From Desmodesmus armatus (lineage: Eukaryota > Chlorophyta > Chlorophyceae > Sphaeropleales > Scenedesmaceae): a DNA stretch of 64,000 nt. The translations under genes were made by a program, and so were the position numbers. Numbering within the stretch: position 1 is the stretch's first letter; every line of letters begins with the position of its first letter. The notes below the pieces were generated by a model, which ran no database searches, was not told the origin of the DNA, and was given only the letters and a program-made list of their open reading frames with translations. The stretch spans positions 17,080 to 81,079 of the forward strand of contig VIIQ02000287.1 in NCBI GenBank assembly GCA_007449985.2, given 5' to 3'. This document shows, piece by piece, positions 1 to 12,259 of the stretch.

Positions 1-274
1 GAGCCAGGACGTTGGTGCAGCCATCTCTGAGGTGCGGCACCTGACGCAGCTGACACACCTGAGCTTGTGGTTCAGAGCCTCTGAAGGCAAGCATCCGCAG
101 GGCCCTGCAGCTGCAGCAGCATACTCGGCACTCACGGCTAGCAGTCACCTGCAGCATCTGGAGCGCTGTGCGCTGACAACACTGTGCCTGCAGATGCATG
201 GAGGTACCTCGTGCCCCCTGACGCAACATATGCGCTCGGCGACAGCTGCGCTCGCACGGCCGCCGAATGTGTAA
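1..274 (+). pseudogene. LRR protein fragment, open at left edge
   Basis: Frame 2 is open from the window edge to a stop at 274. Its start reads like leucine-rich repeats (VRHLTQLTHLSLW, then SHLQHLERCALTTLCLQ). This looks like the 3' part of an LRR coding sequence whose beginning lies outside the window. After about residue 60 the repeat pattern fades, so the end of the frame may be intron or decayed sequence. Another LRR stretch with a broken frame lies about 700 bases downstream on the same strand, so this may be part of a degenerate LRR locus. No other domain is visible. Confidence 0.45.
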
Positions 275-956
275 ATGCTTTGCTGAGATGCGTTGGATAT
301 GCACCAGTCGCGCTGCGACCGTGCATGCTGCTGCCTTGCAGTCGGTTCAATGACAGGTTTGAGGAACTACAGTGCCTCACACTCGTGATGGCACAATGAC
401 TTGTCCAGAAAAAAGAGAAAAAGAGAAAGAGAGAGGTTGCAGCACTTGATATATGGGCGGGCCAGACCCGGCACGCTGGGCCTGCCACGTCGTTGCACTT
501 GCGAAACCTTTACATACCTCGTTCTGGGAGCTGCAGTCTCGTTGGGCCTGAACAGGCTGTTGTTTTATTATCTTGACTTGTATTTATTCTTTGCTCGACC
601 CGGGCTCCACCGGCTGCCAACTGTGGACAGTCTGCTGTATCGTCTCACTACTCACTTGAAGTAAAGCAGGATACAATTACTGACAGAGTCGAGCTCAAGA
701 AATAATGCCTGCACACGCACTCGCCCCAGCCAAAAGCGGCCGAGCATTCGCGGGGCTTTAGGCATAGCGGATGACGTACACCTGTCACTTCCTCAGTGCA
801 GGATCAAGGAAAGATACAAACACTCAAGCAACTACGTACCTAAGCACTTGGCAAAACTGCACAGTGCTACCCAAGCCAGCCACTTGACATGCGTAACAGG
901 ACCAGCTGGCCCTTAGGTGCCACCCAATCGGGCAGCCAACTCAAACCTCGCGTCAG
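275..956. other. Non-coding stretch between LRR fragments
   Basis: No convincing gene. A short open frame at about 401-664 encodes a hydrophobic stretch but has no recognisable family or splice context. Confidence 0.5.
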
Positions 957-1363
957 TTGGACAGTACTCGCTTTGGCAGTACACAGACTGCTGCTGAGAT
1001 CAGCTGGGGTTGTGCAGACGTGGCACGTCTGGTTGCTTGCTGCCCTGCGTTGCGCAAGCTGGTAGTATGCGCAGAGTGCAGCTCGCAGCAGCTGGTGCAG
1101 CTGTCACACTTGACTCATCGGAGGGCCTGCGGGAGCTGACAGTTGGGCTGACTCACAACTGGCAGGGTGATGACTCATCGGATGAGTCATCGGATCAGGC
1201 TCTAAATGAGATGGCGGCGTTGGCGCAGCTGACGGCGCTGCAGGGTTTAACAGTGTTGATGTTCGAGGCAGGCGGAAGCTTGAGGAGTGTGCTGAAGCTG
1301 TCGCAGCTGCAGCAGCTGAAGTCCCTGACAGTCTATTGCAACCGTTTCGATGTCGGACTGCAG
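957..1363 (+). pseudogene. LRR exon with a broken reading frame
   Basis: Two overlapping frames each encode half of one LRR array. The first gives ARLVACCPALRKLVVC and QLVQLSHLTH up to about 1113. The second, from about 1116, gives EGLRELTVGL, LAQLTALQGLTVL and LSQLQQLKSLTVY. The switch occurs without splice signals and one extra base near 1113-1116 would join them. A good 5' splice site (CTGCAG|GTAAGT) follows at 1363/1364, so this was an internal exon. It is either a decayed LRR gene or carries a one-base sequence error. LRR proteins are usually protein-interaction scaffolds; nothing here shows the partner. Confidence 0.5.
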
Positions 1364-2815
1364 GTAAGTGCCTTCGACGACAGTTGCTAGAGACTCATCA
1401 GAGGGGTTGGCTCATAACCGCTAGCTCTTATGTTTCAGAGGCCTACTCTTATGGTCGGTGCATAACTCATTCAATCACTGTCGGACCTAAAGGCTCACTT
1501 GGCTTGTGAGTCATTCGTCCATGACTCCTGATATGTTGTGTGAAGTGCAACTTCAAAGTACGCCATAGGGTGTCCAATGCACAGTTGCTCATGCTACTGC
1601 TCTGGCGATGTTCCGCTTGCATGCATTGTGCAGGTGCAAGTTCCCGACGAGGGCGGTGGTTGTGTGTGGCCCCTTGTACTACAGCACCTCTTGTGCTTCA
1701 AGCACGACATACCACAGGAGGCACAGACAGCACAGCAAGATGAACCTTAAACCATCAGCTGATAGGCACAGCCTCTGGGTTTACAGAGATGATGCATCAT
1801 CTCAGCATGGGGTTGACTGATCCAACGCCGTACTTTGCTGAAGTGATTGAGGTGGCAGTCTGGCATGCCAATTTGGCGTGGATTGACACCTGAATGAACC
1901 AGCGTCCGTGTGTCTGAAGTGTGCTGCTGTCAGCACATTCGGTGTTCAACTGACGTCACAACAGCTGTCGGTTAGGAGCGGGTGTCGTCGAGTTGGTGTT
2001 GGCTGCATGAGTAGTTCATGCGGCAGTGCCGCATGAGGGCATCTGCAAACATGGTTGCTGGCCATTTGTCCCCATCGTGCACCTGCCGCAATGTCCAGGC
2101 CATCTTGGCTCCTGTTTCTGGGCTCACAGTCAACACATATGCTGCCTTCTGAATGGGTCCTGCTGGCCTGACCATGCATGCGTCATGACTATGGTCCGGG
2201 TGATGCTGCGACCTTCCCCGCTCTTTGTGTTACAGCAGCGCACCCAGTATGTTACATAGACATTTTTGCCAAACAACAATGGCATTGCCCACCAGGATCT
2301 AGCCTATTGCACCGCTTCTGTGTTATCAAAACCCGTTGATGCTGCATAACACAGTATGGGCAACAAAGGAGGCTTCTTTGTTCCACGTGTGCTGCTGACA
2401 CATCCTCAGAGGGTCAACAATAAGGCACACAAGCGCAACCCCGGGTGGGCCCCACAGGGCAACAGATACAGGCTACTGCACACAGATCTCAACAAGAAGC
2501 AGATCAAAGCAACGGCAGGCAGGAGCGCCGGAAACAGGCTGCAGGGTTGGTGGATGTCAGCAAGGAAAGGAATGCAGTAGACACTCTGGCACCGCCGGTC
2601 ATAAATGACGGTCATGGGGCACCTACTGCAGCTGTGAATGCAAGGGTCCAGCTGGAACTACATCACACTGTCACAACGGCTTTGCGTTGCACCACAACCC
2701 TAAAAGCCGCCAGCATTATCATCTGCGGTGCTAAGCTCCCTGGCGCTCCTTGGAAGCAGAAAGGCAACAACAACACCCGAACATCACCTCTTGCAACAAA
2801 CACTTAGCCCTGCTC

Positions 2816-3150
2816 AACCTGCAGTACACTGCTGCACTCGGACGCCTGGCATTGGAGCAATGCTACTGCCTCACTCACACCTTCAGCATATGGGGGGAAG
2901 TGCATGACAGTTGTCATGGCGCAACGCTGCTGCCAATAACCACACTATAAAAAGATCAACACATGCTTAGAGTAAGCCAGTGCACACCAGCATCGGTGGT
3001 GCAGGCTTACCTGCCAGCACAAAAACTAGTACGACATCCAAACAGCAACTGTTGCAACACACATTCCACCCTGCTGTAGACCTGCGGTTGGCTGCTGCAC
3101 TCAGACGCCTTGAATCGGAGCAAGACTACTGCCGCACGCACATACCTGCA
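2816..3150. repeat. Two-copy diverged tandem repeat, about 258 bp period
   Basis: The sequence around 2820-2890 (a CTGCTGCACTC.GACGCCT block followed by GGAGCAA..CTACTGCC) recurs at about 3076-3150 with substitutions. The unit is about 258 bp. Both copies are open in one plus frame (LALEQCYCLTHT against RLESEQDYCRTH), which could be a remnant of repeated coding sequence. Confidence 0.5.
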
Positions 3151-3770
3151 GCTTGCGGGTGGCTAAGGCGCGCTGTGCAAAACAGATCTCAGGGACAGGC
3201 CCTGCCACTGGCAGTGCACGCAGCACTACTGCGGGTAATTCTGATGGTGCAAAACCTTAAATCTTGTGATGGTGCAAAACCTTGAAGTCTCAGCCGCCTC
3301 AACCATGGCAGACAATGCCATTCAGTGTGGCGACTGTGTCTGCCTGTAACAGTCCGACTAGAGAGAGTCTCTCCCCTCACCCAAAAAAAACCCAGCTGCG
3401 CAGTGCTGGGGCAGATGCCGTCCACAGAGGCTCAGGCAGGGAGGGAGGGTCAAGCATCTGGCCAGGCGTGAGGCAGAGAGGGAAACAGAAACAGCAGGGG
3501 CCAGCCTAAATGTGCTCACAAGCATGCATGCTGTGTACGGAGGCCCCGATTGCTACCTGCTAGATTGCGCGGCAGTGTGCACATGTGGTGGTGCTACAGA
3601 GGGGCATCCCAAGAGCTGTGGCTGGCAGGCCAAAGGGTGTTCGGTTCAAACTTCAAAACACATGGATACAGCGGGAAGAAGCACAGAACCGAATTGTCCT
3701 CTGCTTGATGTGCCAAACAACCCTTCAAACCCCAGCAGTCAAAGAGACAGTCGCCCGAGACTCCGGCGCA

Positions 3771-4250
3771 CATGGCTGCAGCAGCAGCAGCAGCACACAA
3801 AATGAGCACAGCTTCGACCGATAGCAACAAAACCGCAGCCGCAGCAAAGCCGGTACACCTGCAAAGGAAAACACACTGCAGATCATGGGGTAGTGAGCTG
3901 CTACCCGAAGCCCATGCCACAGACCCTGCCAACAGCCAAGCCAAAACCAACAGCCGCCCAAGACTACGATACACATGGCTGCAGCAGCAGCACACAAAGT
4001 GAGCACTTCGTCCAATAGCAACATAACTGCTGCAGTAGCAAAACCCAGATGTAGCAAAAAAACACAGGAGAACACACTGCAGATCACGGGGTAGTGAGCT
4101 GCTACCCGAAGCCCGTGCCACAAACCCTGCCAACATCCCACGCCACGCACAAGCCAAAACCAACAGCGGCCCTAGACTACAATACACATGGCTGCAGCAG
4201 CAGCACACAAAGTGAGCACAGCTTCGTCCAATAGCAACACAACAGCAGCA
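3771..4250. repeat. Three-copy tandem repeat, 203-213 bp period
   Basis: The block CATGGCTGCAGCAGCAGCA begins at 3771, 3974 and 4187. The intervening sequences share the segments AATAGCAACA, GGTAGTGAGCTGCTACCCGA and GCCAAAACCAACAGC. The repeat keeps a 310-codon frame open on the minus strand, which I regard as a by-product of repetition. Confidence 0.75.
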
Positions 4251-4656
4251 GCAGCAAAGCCCAGATGTAGCAAAAAAGCACAGGAGAACGCGTCCCAGAA
4301 AGCTGCTACCAAGCAGGTCGTGCCAACAATCCTGCCAGACACCACGCCAGGTGCAAGCTGAACAAGCTCTCTCGCTACTCACAGCTTCTACGCACGCCTT
4401 GCAAGGAAGCCCGCCGGAAACTAGGCTAGGCACATACAGGACTCTATGCACTGCGCTGCTCACAGCTACCGTGCAACGCATGCATGTGACCCTGCCAACA
4501 GTGTTGCGCCACATACTGGAAGTCATCCACTGCTAAGAGCTCCCAGGCAAATCTGCAGGTCTTAACCCTGCTATCAACCCTCGCTGCGCAACCCTCAGCG
4601 ATGCAAACACGCTGGCTCGACGTACAGCAGGAAAACTGCCTAGATGCAAGCAGTAC

Positions 4657-4688
4657 CACAGACACACACACACACACACACACACACT
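4657..4688. repeat. (CA)n microsatellite
   Basis: About 16 uninterrupted CA dinucleotides. Confidence 0.9.
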
Positions 4689-5233
4689 CATGTGTCAAAA
4701 CAGACGCTGCCGAACGAAACAAAGTGCAGCACAAAGGCCCACATGGTATGTGACATGCGTGGTGCAGTAATCACTGCCTGTAGGTGTGGGGTGTATGCCA
4801 GCAAACCGCAGGTGCACACTTATACAGCATACAGCAGCATGCGTGCCACAATCCTGCACACCTGATACAGCTGCACTGTGACAGTAAAGCCTGACAGCTG
4901 CACACAGAACGACGACAGCAGCCGCCACAGCAGCTGCCCTCTAAAATCAACCCGATAAAACCCTCCTGCAGCACTGTCTGCTCCTGGAAAGCGCATAGCT
5001 AGTTCAACCTGCAAGAAGTGACTGCTTGCACTCATGCAGCCCCAGCTCGGGGCCCAAGACAGTGCAGTGCATGGCACATGGGACCTCGTCTCCCTCGTCT
5101 GCCGCAAAGTTCCGCTGACGCTCAGGTCTCTTACTGCCCAACATGCCTCACGTGCAGCCCACCATCAGTTAGTGCGTGCACTAACTACATGCGGTAGTGC
5201 ATGTAACAGCCAGCAACTGCTGCAGCAGACTAG

Positions 5234-5280
5234 GACTTTAGGGTTTAGACTAAACCCTAAACCCTCAACCTAACCCTAAA
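5234..5280. repeat. Short interstitial telomere-type tract, head-to-head
   Basis: TTTAGGGTTTAG is followed after two bases by TAAACCCTAAACCCT and then CCTAACCCTAAA. The G-rich strand therefore switches to the C-rich strand, the orientation expected when two TTTAGGG ends meet. There are only about two repeats on one side and three to four on the other. Confidence 0.7.
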
Positions 5281-6062
5281 CGTCAAAACCCAGCCTCAGA
5301 GTCCCGCTGTGCCGCTGCACTTCTGGAATGAACTGCCAGCAACAGCGCAAGGGCCCGAACGCCCCACGCAAGACCTGCAGCTGCTGCTAGAAGTCGCAGA
5401 GATGAGGTGCTATGATCATGGGGTGTGCGCTCTGCTGCTGGGGTACCAAAATAGGTACAATTCCTTCCGCAAGGCTGGCTGCTGCAACAAACACTTCCAT
5501 GTGCGAAAAGCAATCGAGCATGGTAGAATGCACACTCTCACTGCAATGATAGTGCACTGCAGGGAAGAGGCCGACTCTACGCAATGCCAGCACACACCCC
5601 ATGCACACACCAACAACCTGGGATGGCTGCAGGCTGCTGTGCACACAATTGGCCCACAAGTGTCCAACCTTATCATCATTATGAAATACACACACCAACA
5701 GCAGCAGTGGCAAACAGCCACTGGACCACAGCACACAAGCCGCACCCACCAACCAACAGCCTATCCCGCTGTCCGAGATGCAGCTGCCAACACAACATAA
5801 GCCTTACACGCTGCAGGGGCAGCACAACTGTCCCATCACTCATCACTCTTCATCCGTGGCCGGCTGCTGTGCAAGCTGATACAGTACCAACATTACACGG
5901 CAGCAGTAAAAGGCTTGGCCAAGGGTGCAAAGTGCAGGCGGTGCAAAGTGCCGTGGGGAAAAACTACCAATTGAGTGACACCAGGTCCTATCCCTCAACC
6001 ATCATGCATCACTCTTCGAAGACACCCTGATCAGGCTGCTGCACAAGGGGATTGTCAACCCT
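5281..6062. other. Intergenic, no supported gene
   Basis: A 163-codon plus frame (5309-5800) has no recognisable domain. The stretch lies just past the stop codon of the minus-strand methyltransferase gene and probably contains its 3' UTR. Confidence 0.45.
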
Positions 6063-7757
6063 TCAAGGAGGCAAGGGCACCTCAACGTCCGCATGCAGGT
6101 ATGTCTCGTCATCAACATGCGTATAGTTGACAGTGCATCTAGGGTTCGCAACCCGCATCTTCTGGAACGTCTTCTCGATTGCAGGCAGCAGCATGCCAAC
6201 TGCCTTCCCTGCTTCCGTCCGAAAAGACTTCTTGTGAAGCTCAACATACACCATCTCCATTGCACACAAACCCCCACTGGTGATCAGCCCAGGCAGCAAA
6301 GCATACTCCTCTCCCTCCACATCAATCTTCATCCCCACAGGTAGCCGCCTGCCCATCGACCACTGGTGCTGCTGCATGATGGGCTGGACCACGTCCAAAA
6401 TAAAGGCGGGAAGGTCGAACAGCGGCACGGTGGCGTCCGTACTGCTTACAGCAGCATGCGTGGTGGTTGCAAGCCTTGCTCCCCACTCTTGAAAGGCCTC
6501 GTTTTCAGGGTCCTGCTCGAAGATTGCCTGTCCTGGTCGGATGGATGCTGCTGTCTCGGTCAGCACGAGCGCCTGGTAGCCCTTGCGTTTGAAGAAGGCA
6601 TTCAAAACGGTCAGGTAGGCTGTGTGGGTGGGGTTGGCCTCTATGCCCAGCGCGCACACCTTACTGCGATCATGGCCATAGGTGTTGGTGAAGAGGTCCA
6701 GCACAAGGGCACCAGGAAACTGCCAGGGGCTGTAGAGCTTGCGCAGCTGCGCGCCCACGTTGGTGCCCTGCAGGAAAGCGGCATACATGGCAGCGCAGGC
6801 CAGCACAGGTACCGCAGCGCAGGTCAGTAACTGAGTGACAACATTTGAAAGGTTGCCGAGTGAGTGAAGTGGGCTATGTGCGCACTGTGGCGTGCTGTTT
6901 GGGCAATTATTGGGCCACATGCTCAGCAGGACGGTTTTGTGTTGAGTGTGCGTGCAGTTGGCTCAGGCAGTTCCCTGCTGCATGTTTGACGAGGTTGCGC
7001 ACGAGAAAGCGGGTATGCTGCACTGCAACCACTGCATCCAGTTCCTGCAGGAGGCAGGAATAGTGCATCAGCGAGACATGGGCCTCTAGACGCCCATCAG
7101 AGCTGAACTACAACATGCCGCTGCTGCCCTACCATGCAGAGCCAGAGTGTGCAGAGCTTCACACATTGCTGTGTAAAGCAACAGCAGCTTTAGTCTCCAG
7201 CGCTACTGCTGCTGCTGTAGCATGAGCAACAGTGATTAAAGACTCCCCAAAGCACGTAAACTGAGCTATTCAGTCCACATGTCCGTGTGCGATGCTAGGC
7301 TGGCCCACACCGACCGACACCAACTGACTGTTACCCGAGACAGCGACTCCGCTGCTGGGCTTGTGTACTGCTTGGCATGCTCCCCACTCACCACATCTAG
7401 ATAGATGCCTCCGCTGCAGTCCTTCCAAATGGCTGGTAGCCTGCACAGCAGGCCAAGTCCCGTGCTGGCAGGCCTTCCTGCAACAGTGCAGTTCTGTCCC
7501 CACTCTGTCTTGGGCCAGACTTGGCTACTGAGCACAGTGTGCTGCGATGGTTCTTGGAGCTTGTCATCAAGCACAACGATTTTCAGCCTCACTGCAGGCT
7601 TGTTGTTGTGGCCAGCAACTGTTTCAGCACTGAGGAAGACACCCCCAAGGAACCCCACTGCTGCAGCCAACACTGCTGTGACGATCAGCGCGAGGATAGG
7701 GATGTGCCTGCAGCTGAAATGCGTCGTGAAGGTGAAAGGATTGCTTTTTGATTTCAT
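6063..7757 (-). CDS. FkbM-type methyltransferase, membrane-anchored
   Basis: Two exons: 7757-7392 and 6767-6063, with a 624-bp intron (donor GTGAGT, acceptor CTGCAG) in phase 0, giving about 356 residues. Residues about 19-42 form one hydrophobic anchor near the N-terminus, so this is a likely type II membrane protein of the secretory pathway. The splice rebuilds the SAM-binding glycine loop LDVGTNVG at about 120-127. GIEANP (163-168) and KIDVEGEE (269-276) follow as in FkbM-family (Methyltransf_21) O-methyltransferases. The family methylates hydroxyls of sugars and other small acceptors; the acceptor here cannot be read from sequence. The ATG at 7757 is chosen because it precedes the anchor. 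Two glycosyltransferase-like genes lie on the same strand. No breaks are seen. Confidence 0.82.
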
Positions 7758-10189
7758 TCCTGCAGCATGCAGTCCCTGACACCTTCAAGGGGCCCACTGA
7801 AAGGGGGAGGGGGTGTCAAAGCAGTGTGCGATACGATCCACCAATGTATGGTATTCGTCACATGCCATTTGAGAGACTCGGTGTCAGCGTTCATTCAGTG
7901 GCTGTTACAAGAACCTCGCAGGTTGCGATCCAACGAAGTCAGTGGCGATCTAACGAGTCAAAGGCTGTTTGGGGTGTGAGGCAAAGAAGACAACACGCCC
8001 TCAAGCTGGGTGTCCCTTGTCCCAATTGGGTGCTTGCAAGCACCTCCATGGTAACCTATGCTTGGCCTAGCCAGCTGGCTGGTGGTGTCAGCTACACCTC
8101 CTACCTTCAATGAAGCACATCATCCAGATGAGTATGACTACCCACAACAGACAACACATTTTTCACAGCAGCAGCCAAAAACTGGAGTACGCACGCAGCC
8201 TGCTGTAAGCACAAAAGATTGCGCAGGTGCTGATAGTAGGTGTGCAACAAAAGCTGTGCTTCACGTGCTTCACGATCTATATTTCAAATCCAGGCCCATG
8301 GCAACCCCACGCTTGTGGAGGCCAGGCCCAGCAAGTGCAGGGCTGCAAACTATGTCACACAGCGCAGCTTCACCTGAGCATGCCCGCAAACCACAGCTGA
8401 TACGTGCAGCATGGTTCCCACTCTGCGGGGCAGACCGTGGGCACTCAGGCAAACTATGCCAACAACAGTAGAGTGCCATATGAATCACACGATGCACGCA
8501 GTGAACCTCCCTCTGCTGATGCTGGGTCCCTGCTGGCACGCTGCGTGCGCATCAGATCACAAGCCCTGACCGTACAAATCATCACAGCAGCATATCCTGA
8601 CATATGATACCTGGTTTGGTGCAGCAACAGACACATATACCTGCCACTACAAGCACTGCACTGCATGGTTGAGCAGCCGATTTGCCTTCCATACAAACCA
8701 AAAAACCTTCCATACAAACCAAAAAACCAAAAAACCTGCCATAGCCGTCAGCAAAGTGCCTACTGCTGCCAAAGCTAGTAGAGCGGAGGGAGGCATACAC
8801 ATTGTGCATGCGGCAGTAGCAGTGGCAACTGTTGCCAGTACTCCTGTCGGCACAGCTCGCGCCGTGCTGAGACAGTGCCATTGGGGTGACCCAGTCACTG
8901 GGTCCCAGTGCATGCGCTGTTACAGCATGGCTTGATGTATGCTGGTAGCTGATGAAGCCTAGATCAGCTGATCACGGTGGGCACAAAAGCGACATGGCAG
9001 CACAACACTCCAGCACGGGTGTACTGTGATTGAGATCTAAGTAGGCGTGAGGTGCTTGCCATCAAACAAAAGCGTGACGGCAACAGAAAGAGGGATGCAA
9101 ACATGCCATTATCATGGTCACGCTGCCCCTGACGCAAGTTCCGACACCGCAGCATCAAGACAGTCAGTCCTGGTGCTGCAAGTTGTGCAGCTGGTGTTGC
9201 TCTCCTGAGCCAGCATTCATGGGCAGCAGGCACTGCCTCGCACGGCTGTGCACCCAGCCTGCCGGGTCCTACCTCACTATCTCACAGCGTATATGCCAAA
9301 TATCTGTGCAGAGCAGGGTTCCTGCTGATGCACCTCTTCTTCCGCAAATTTTCCTATCCGGGCAAACATCATCGCCGTAATGCTGCATCACGTTGACCTC
9401 GGCAGGCCGCAAACAAGCTGAGCGTAATACAGCTGGCGCAGCATACATGTCATGATGGCTGCCACTGGCTGCCTGAAAGGGCAACAGAGGCCTGCCCAGA
9501 GTTGCCACTGCATGCTTGAACGGGCAAGCAATGATGTTGAGTCAACCTGCACGAGGCTCCACCAGCTGATACCATCACAGCTCGCAACAACGAAACAAAA
9601 CAAAACAACATCACAGACTCCTGGCCAGCATGTGGGTGAGCTGTGGTTGAGATGCGCATCACTGCAATTGCTATGATTAGGCGCCCTGAGCGGAGCCAGA
9701 CGATCAAAATAATAGACGAAGACACACTCAGCCGCGCAGTACTAGTGTGCGATGCACAGTGTTCACAGCAGCCAACCAAGTAACTCCCTAGTTGTCAGCT
9801 GGTCATCTCGATGCATCAGGAACTCTGTTTGCGCAGCACATGTGCACTGCATGGTTGGCAAAATGCTGCTGCCAACGCCACTAATTTCAGTACCCCTGCT
9901 GCAACATCCATGCTACCATAAGTGTCTGGCAAGCAAAGGGATGCGAAAATTGCGTGCACGTAGTGGCACGCACCTTGACAATGCACCTGCCGGCAAAGCA
10001 GGCATGGACTGGACTACATGCACCGTATGTGGAACTGTGTTATGTGTGATAAGGTATACCTGAGCGCACACAGAACAAACGGCGCTGGATAGCAGCCGAA
10101 AAGCCCGTGACGGGGCGTGAAGACAGTAATGTGCATGTAACAGGGACATACGCCGACTGAATCAGACGCTAGCTGCTGTGGGGGTTGAA
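7758..10189. other. Intergenic, no supported gene
   Basis: About 2.4 kb without a convincing coding sequence. It holds simple direct repeats such as TTCCATACAAACCAAAAAAC (two copies near 8690-8730). The upstream region of the methyltransferase gene starts at 7758. Confidence 0.5.
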
Positions 10190-12259
10190 TCACTGAGCGG
10201 CAGCAGGTTCGCCATGTGTGTGCCAGTAGAGTTCGAGCCAGTCCAGAAGGTAGTTCATCAGCCGCTGAGCCATCCAGTCCGGCTGCAGGCTTGTCTGCAG
10301 GGGCACACGCAACACACATGGGGGAGCGCGACGGGGTGGGCAAAAGAGCATTTGCGTTGTGTGCCGTGTTTTTTACCATGACTGCCGGTGCAGATCCGCA
10401 GCTTGCTGTGCGAAGATGTTGCAAACAAGCACATGCAGGAAGATACATGTTACACAGCTGAACAGTACTGCAGCTGCTGAGCTGCAGCGTTGTGTAAGCT
10501 GTGCCTTGTAGATGACCAACGTGCGCTGGCTGGAAGCAAATCGCCACTGTGCAGCCTGTCAATCTAGCCTGCACGAGAATCTGCTTACCATTTTGCCGCC
10601 GCCGGTGTGGTATAGCAGTGCTGGGCTCTCTGGCGGTATGCAGCCCCACCACATGCCCATGCAGTTTGAGAAAGCCAGCTTGGCAGGGCCAAGACCAGGG
10701 TGCCTGCATGTCAACACAGAGGCAGGAAATGTCAGGTGATAGGGTCCAATTGACCCTCTATCCCCAGGTGATAGGGAATGGCCACCGCAGAGGCAGAGAA
10801 TGTCAGGTGACAGAGGGGTTGTGTGAACAACCAAACCCATGCTGAGCCACCAGACGTTGGGTGTGCATGCTGGCAGTACTGATCACACAGCGACTGCCCT
10901 GTTGCCCCAAATCCACCATAATCTGTGTATAAGTAGAACCGCCTGAACAAGCTTGAAAAGGTGATTGCCAACATGCAGTCAGACTCAGACACACATGTGC
11001 ATGCAGCCTGTGGATCCTGCCATGGCATGGTGTGAATGTCCCAAGCACCCATGCCCCTTGCTGCCTCACCTAGGGTAGTGCACGTCCAGGCCCACTATCC
11101 CTATTGCAGAGCCCTGCTCCTGCAGGAAGGGCCGCAGCTGCAGCCACTTGCTGGCTGGTGTGGGGGGTGACTCCTTGCTGTGCACTGCAAAGGGGCCGTC
11201 TCCTGTGCGGGTGGCTGCAGGAGGCGGGAGTGTTGCTGGGAGCTTGAAGTAGCGCTGAGATGCAGCGCCGTACAAGGTGGAGTCCCCGGTGAAGTTCGCC
11301 AGGTAAGCGGCGATGATGTGCTTGCAGGCTGACTGGTCGTGCTGTTTAGTGGGACAGCAGCCCTGTGCGCCCAGATCCCACCAGGCCTGCAGAAAAGCTT
11401 GAGCGTCCGGCGTGTTGCGCCAGAGGTTTGCCCCAGCCTCAAAGTTGTACTCTCCTTGCACTAGCAGGCCAGCCTTGGGGTACTCCGAGTAGAAAATTGA
11501 AAGGGGTGGTGCTGTGTGAGGGGAGAGCAGCATGTCCCAGTCAGCATACATAACGTGCTGGTAGTGCAGGTCGTCCATCATGTGCAGGAGGCCTGCGGGC
11601 TTGATGAAGTAGACAGGCATCCAGGGTGGCAGGTCAGCACCATGCACATAAATGTGCAGGCCATAGCCATGCATGCGCGCGTAGAACCACAACATCAGCA
11701 GGTTGGCCGAGTAGACAGGAAGTGAGTGCTCCACCAGTCGCGACCACGAGTTGAGCACCAGTAGGATTGCTGTAGAGCTGTTGCTGGGACGCCCCTGTGC
11801 TGCTGGCAGGATCTCCACAGAGCGGCACTGGCAGCTGCTGTTGCCTGCCTGTGTGTTGGCTGCCACAACAACCTGCAGGGCTTCTGCCCAGGGCTTTGCA
11901 AGGTGTGGGCGGAATGCCAGCATGATCTGCCGGGCATCCTGCATGCTGCCTGCTGCGTCCAGGCCTCGAGCAGCCTTCTGAAAGGCAGCTGCTGCAGCCA
12001 GCACACCCTGCATCGGGCCAATCCGACAGCAGCTGTCGTTGTGGGCGGCATCATCACGTTGCTGGGCCAGCGACCTGCTGCCTGTGTCGCCTGCTGCAGC
12101 TGCTCTGAGCGCTGCTAGGACAGGGTTGTCCAGTGGGGCTGGAGCTTCTTGTGGGTTTCTGTGGTGCTGCCAGCTGGCAGGCTTGAGCGTGTCGAAATAG
12201 ATGTGCCCAAAAAGAAGTGCTGCACACAGAGCAGCCGTGATCAACACAGGTGTCCTCAT
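10190..12259 (-). CDS. Glycosyltransferase-like type II membrane protein, copy A
   Basis: Three exons: 12259-11070, 10703-10589 and 10294-10190. All phases match and give 469 residues. Residues about 5-21 form a signal anchor after MRTP. An Ala/Gln-rich stem follows, then a lumenal domain. VLNSWSRLVEHSLPVYSANL, the DWD motif at 240-242 in a YADWDMLL context, EYNFEAGANLWRNT and a HDQSA segment resemble GT-A-fold nucleotide-sugar transferases, with DWD as a possible DxD metal site. I cannot assign a CAZy family; a GT34-like relation is only a guess. The exon 2 product keeps WWGCIPP and the exon 3 product ends in AAAQ. The paralogue 3.8 kb away has identical exon structure. A Golgi role in glycan synthesis is inferred from topology and fold only. 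Confidence 0.75.

Larger units (their letters stand above)
1364..5233. other. Intergenic DNA with tandem repeats, no supported gene
   Basis: Many short frames exist on both strands but none shows a recognisable domain with splice support. A minus-strand frame at 1972-2175 (containing KAAYVLTVSPETGAKMAWTL) reads somewhat like a coding remnant of unknown origin. The tandem repeats in this stretch are listed separately. Confidence 0.5.

Noticed and set aside
3594..4526. 310-codon minus-strand ORF rich in Cys
   Set aside because: It lies across a roughly 210-bp tandem repeat. The frame is open because the unit length and CAG content allow it, and no domain or signal pattern is seen.
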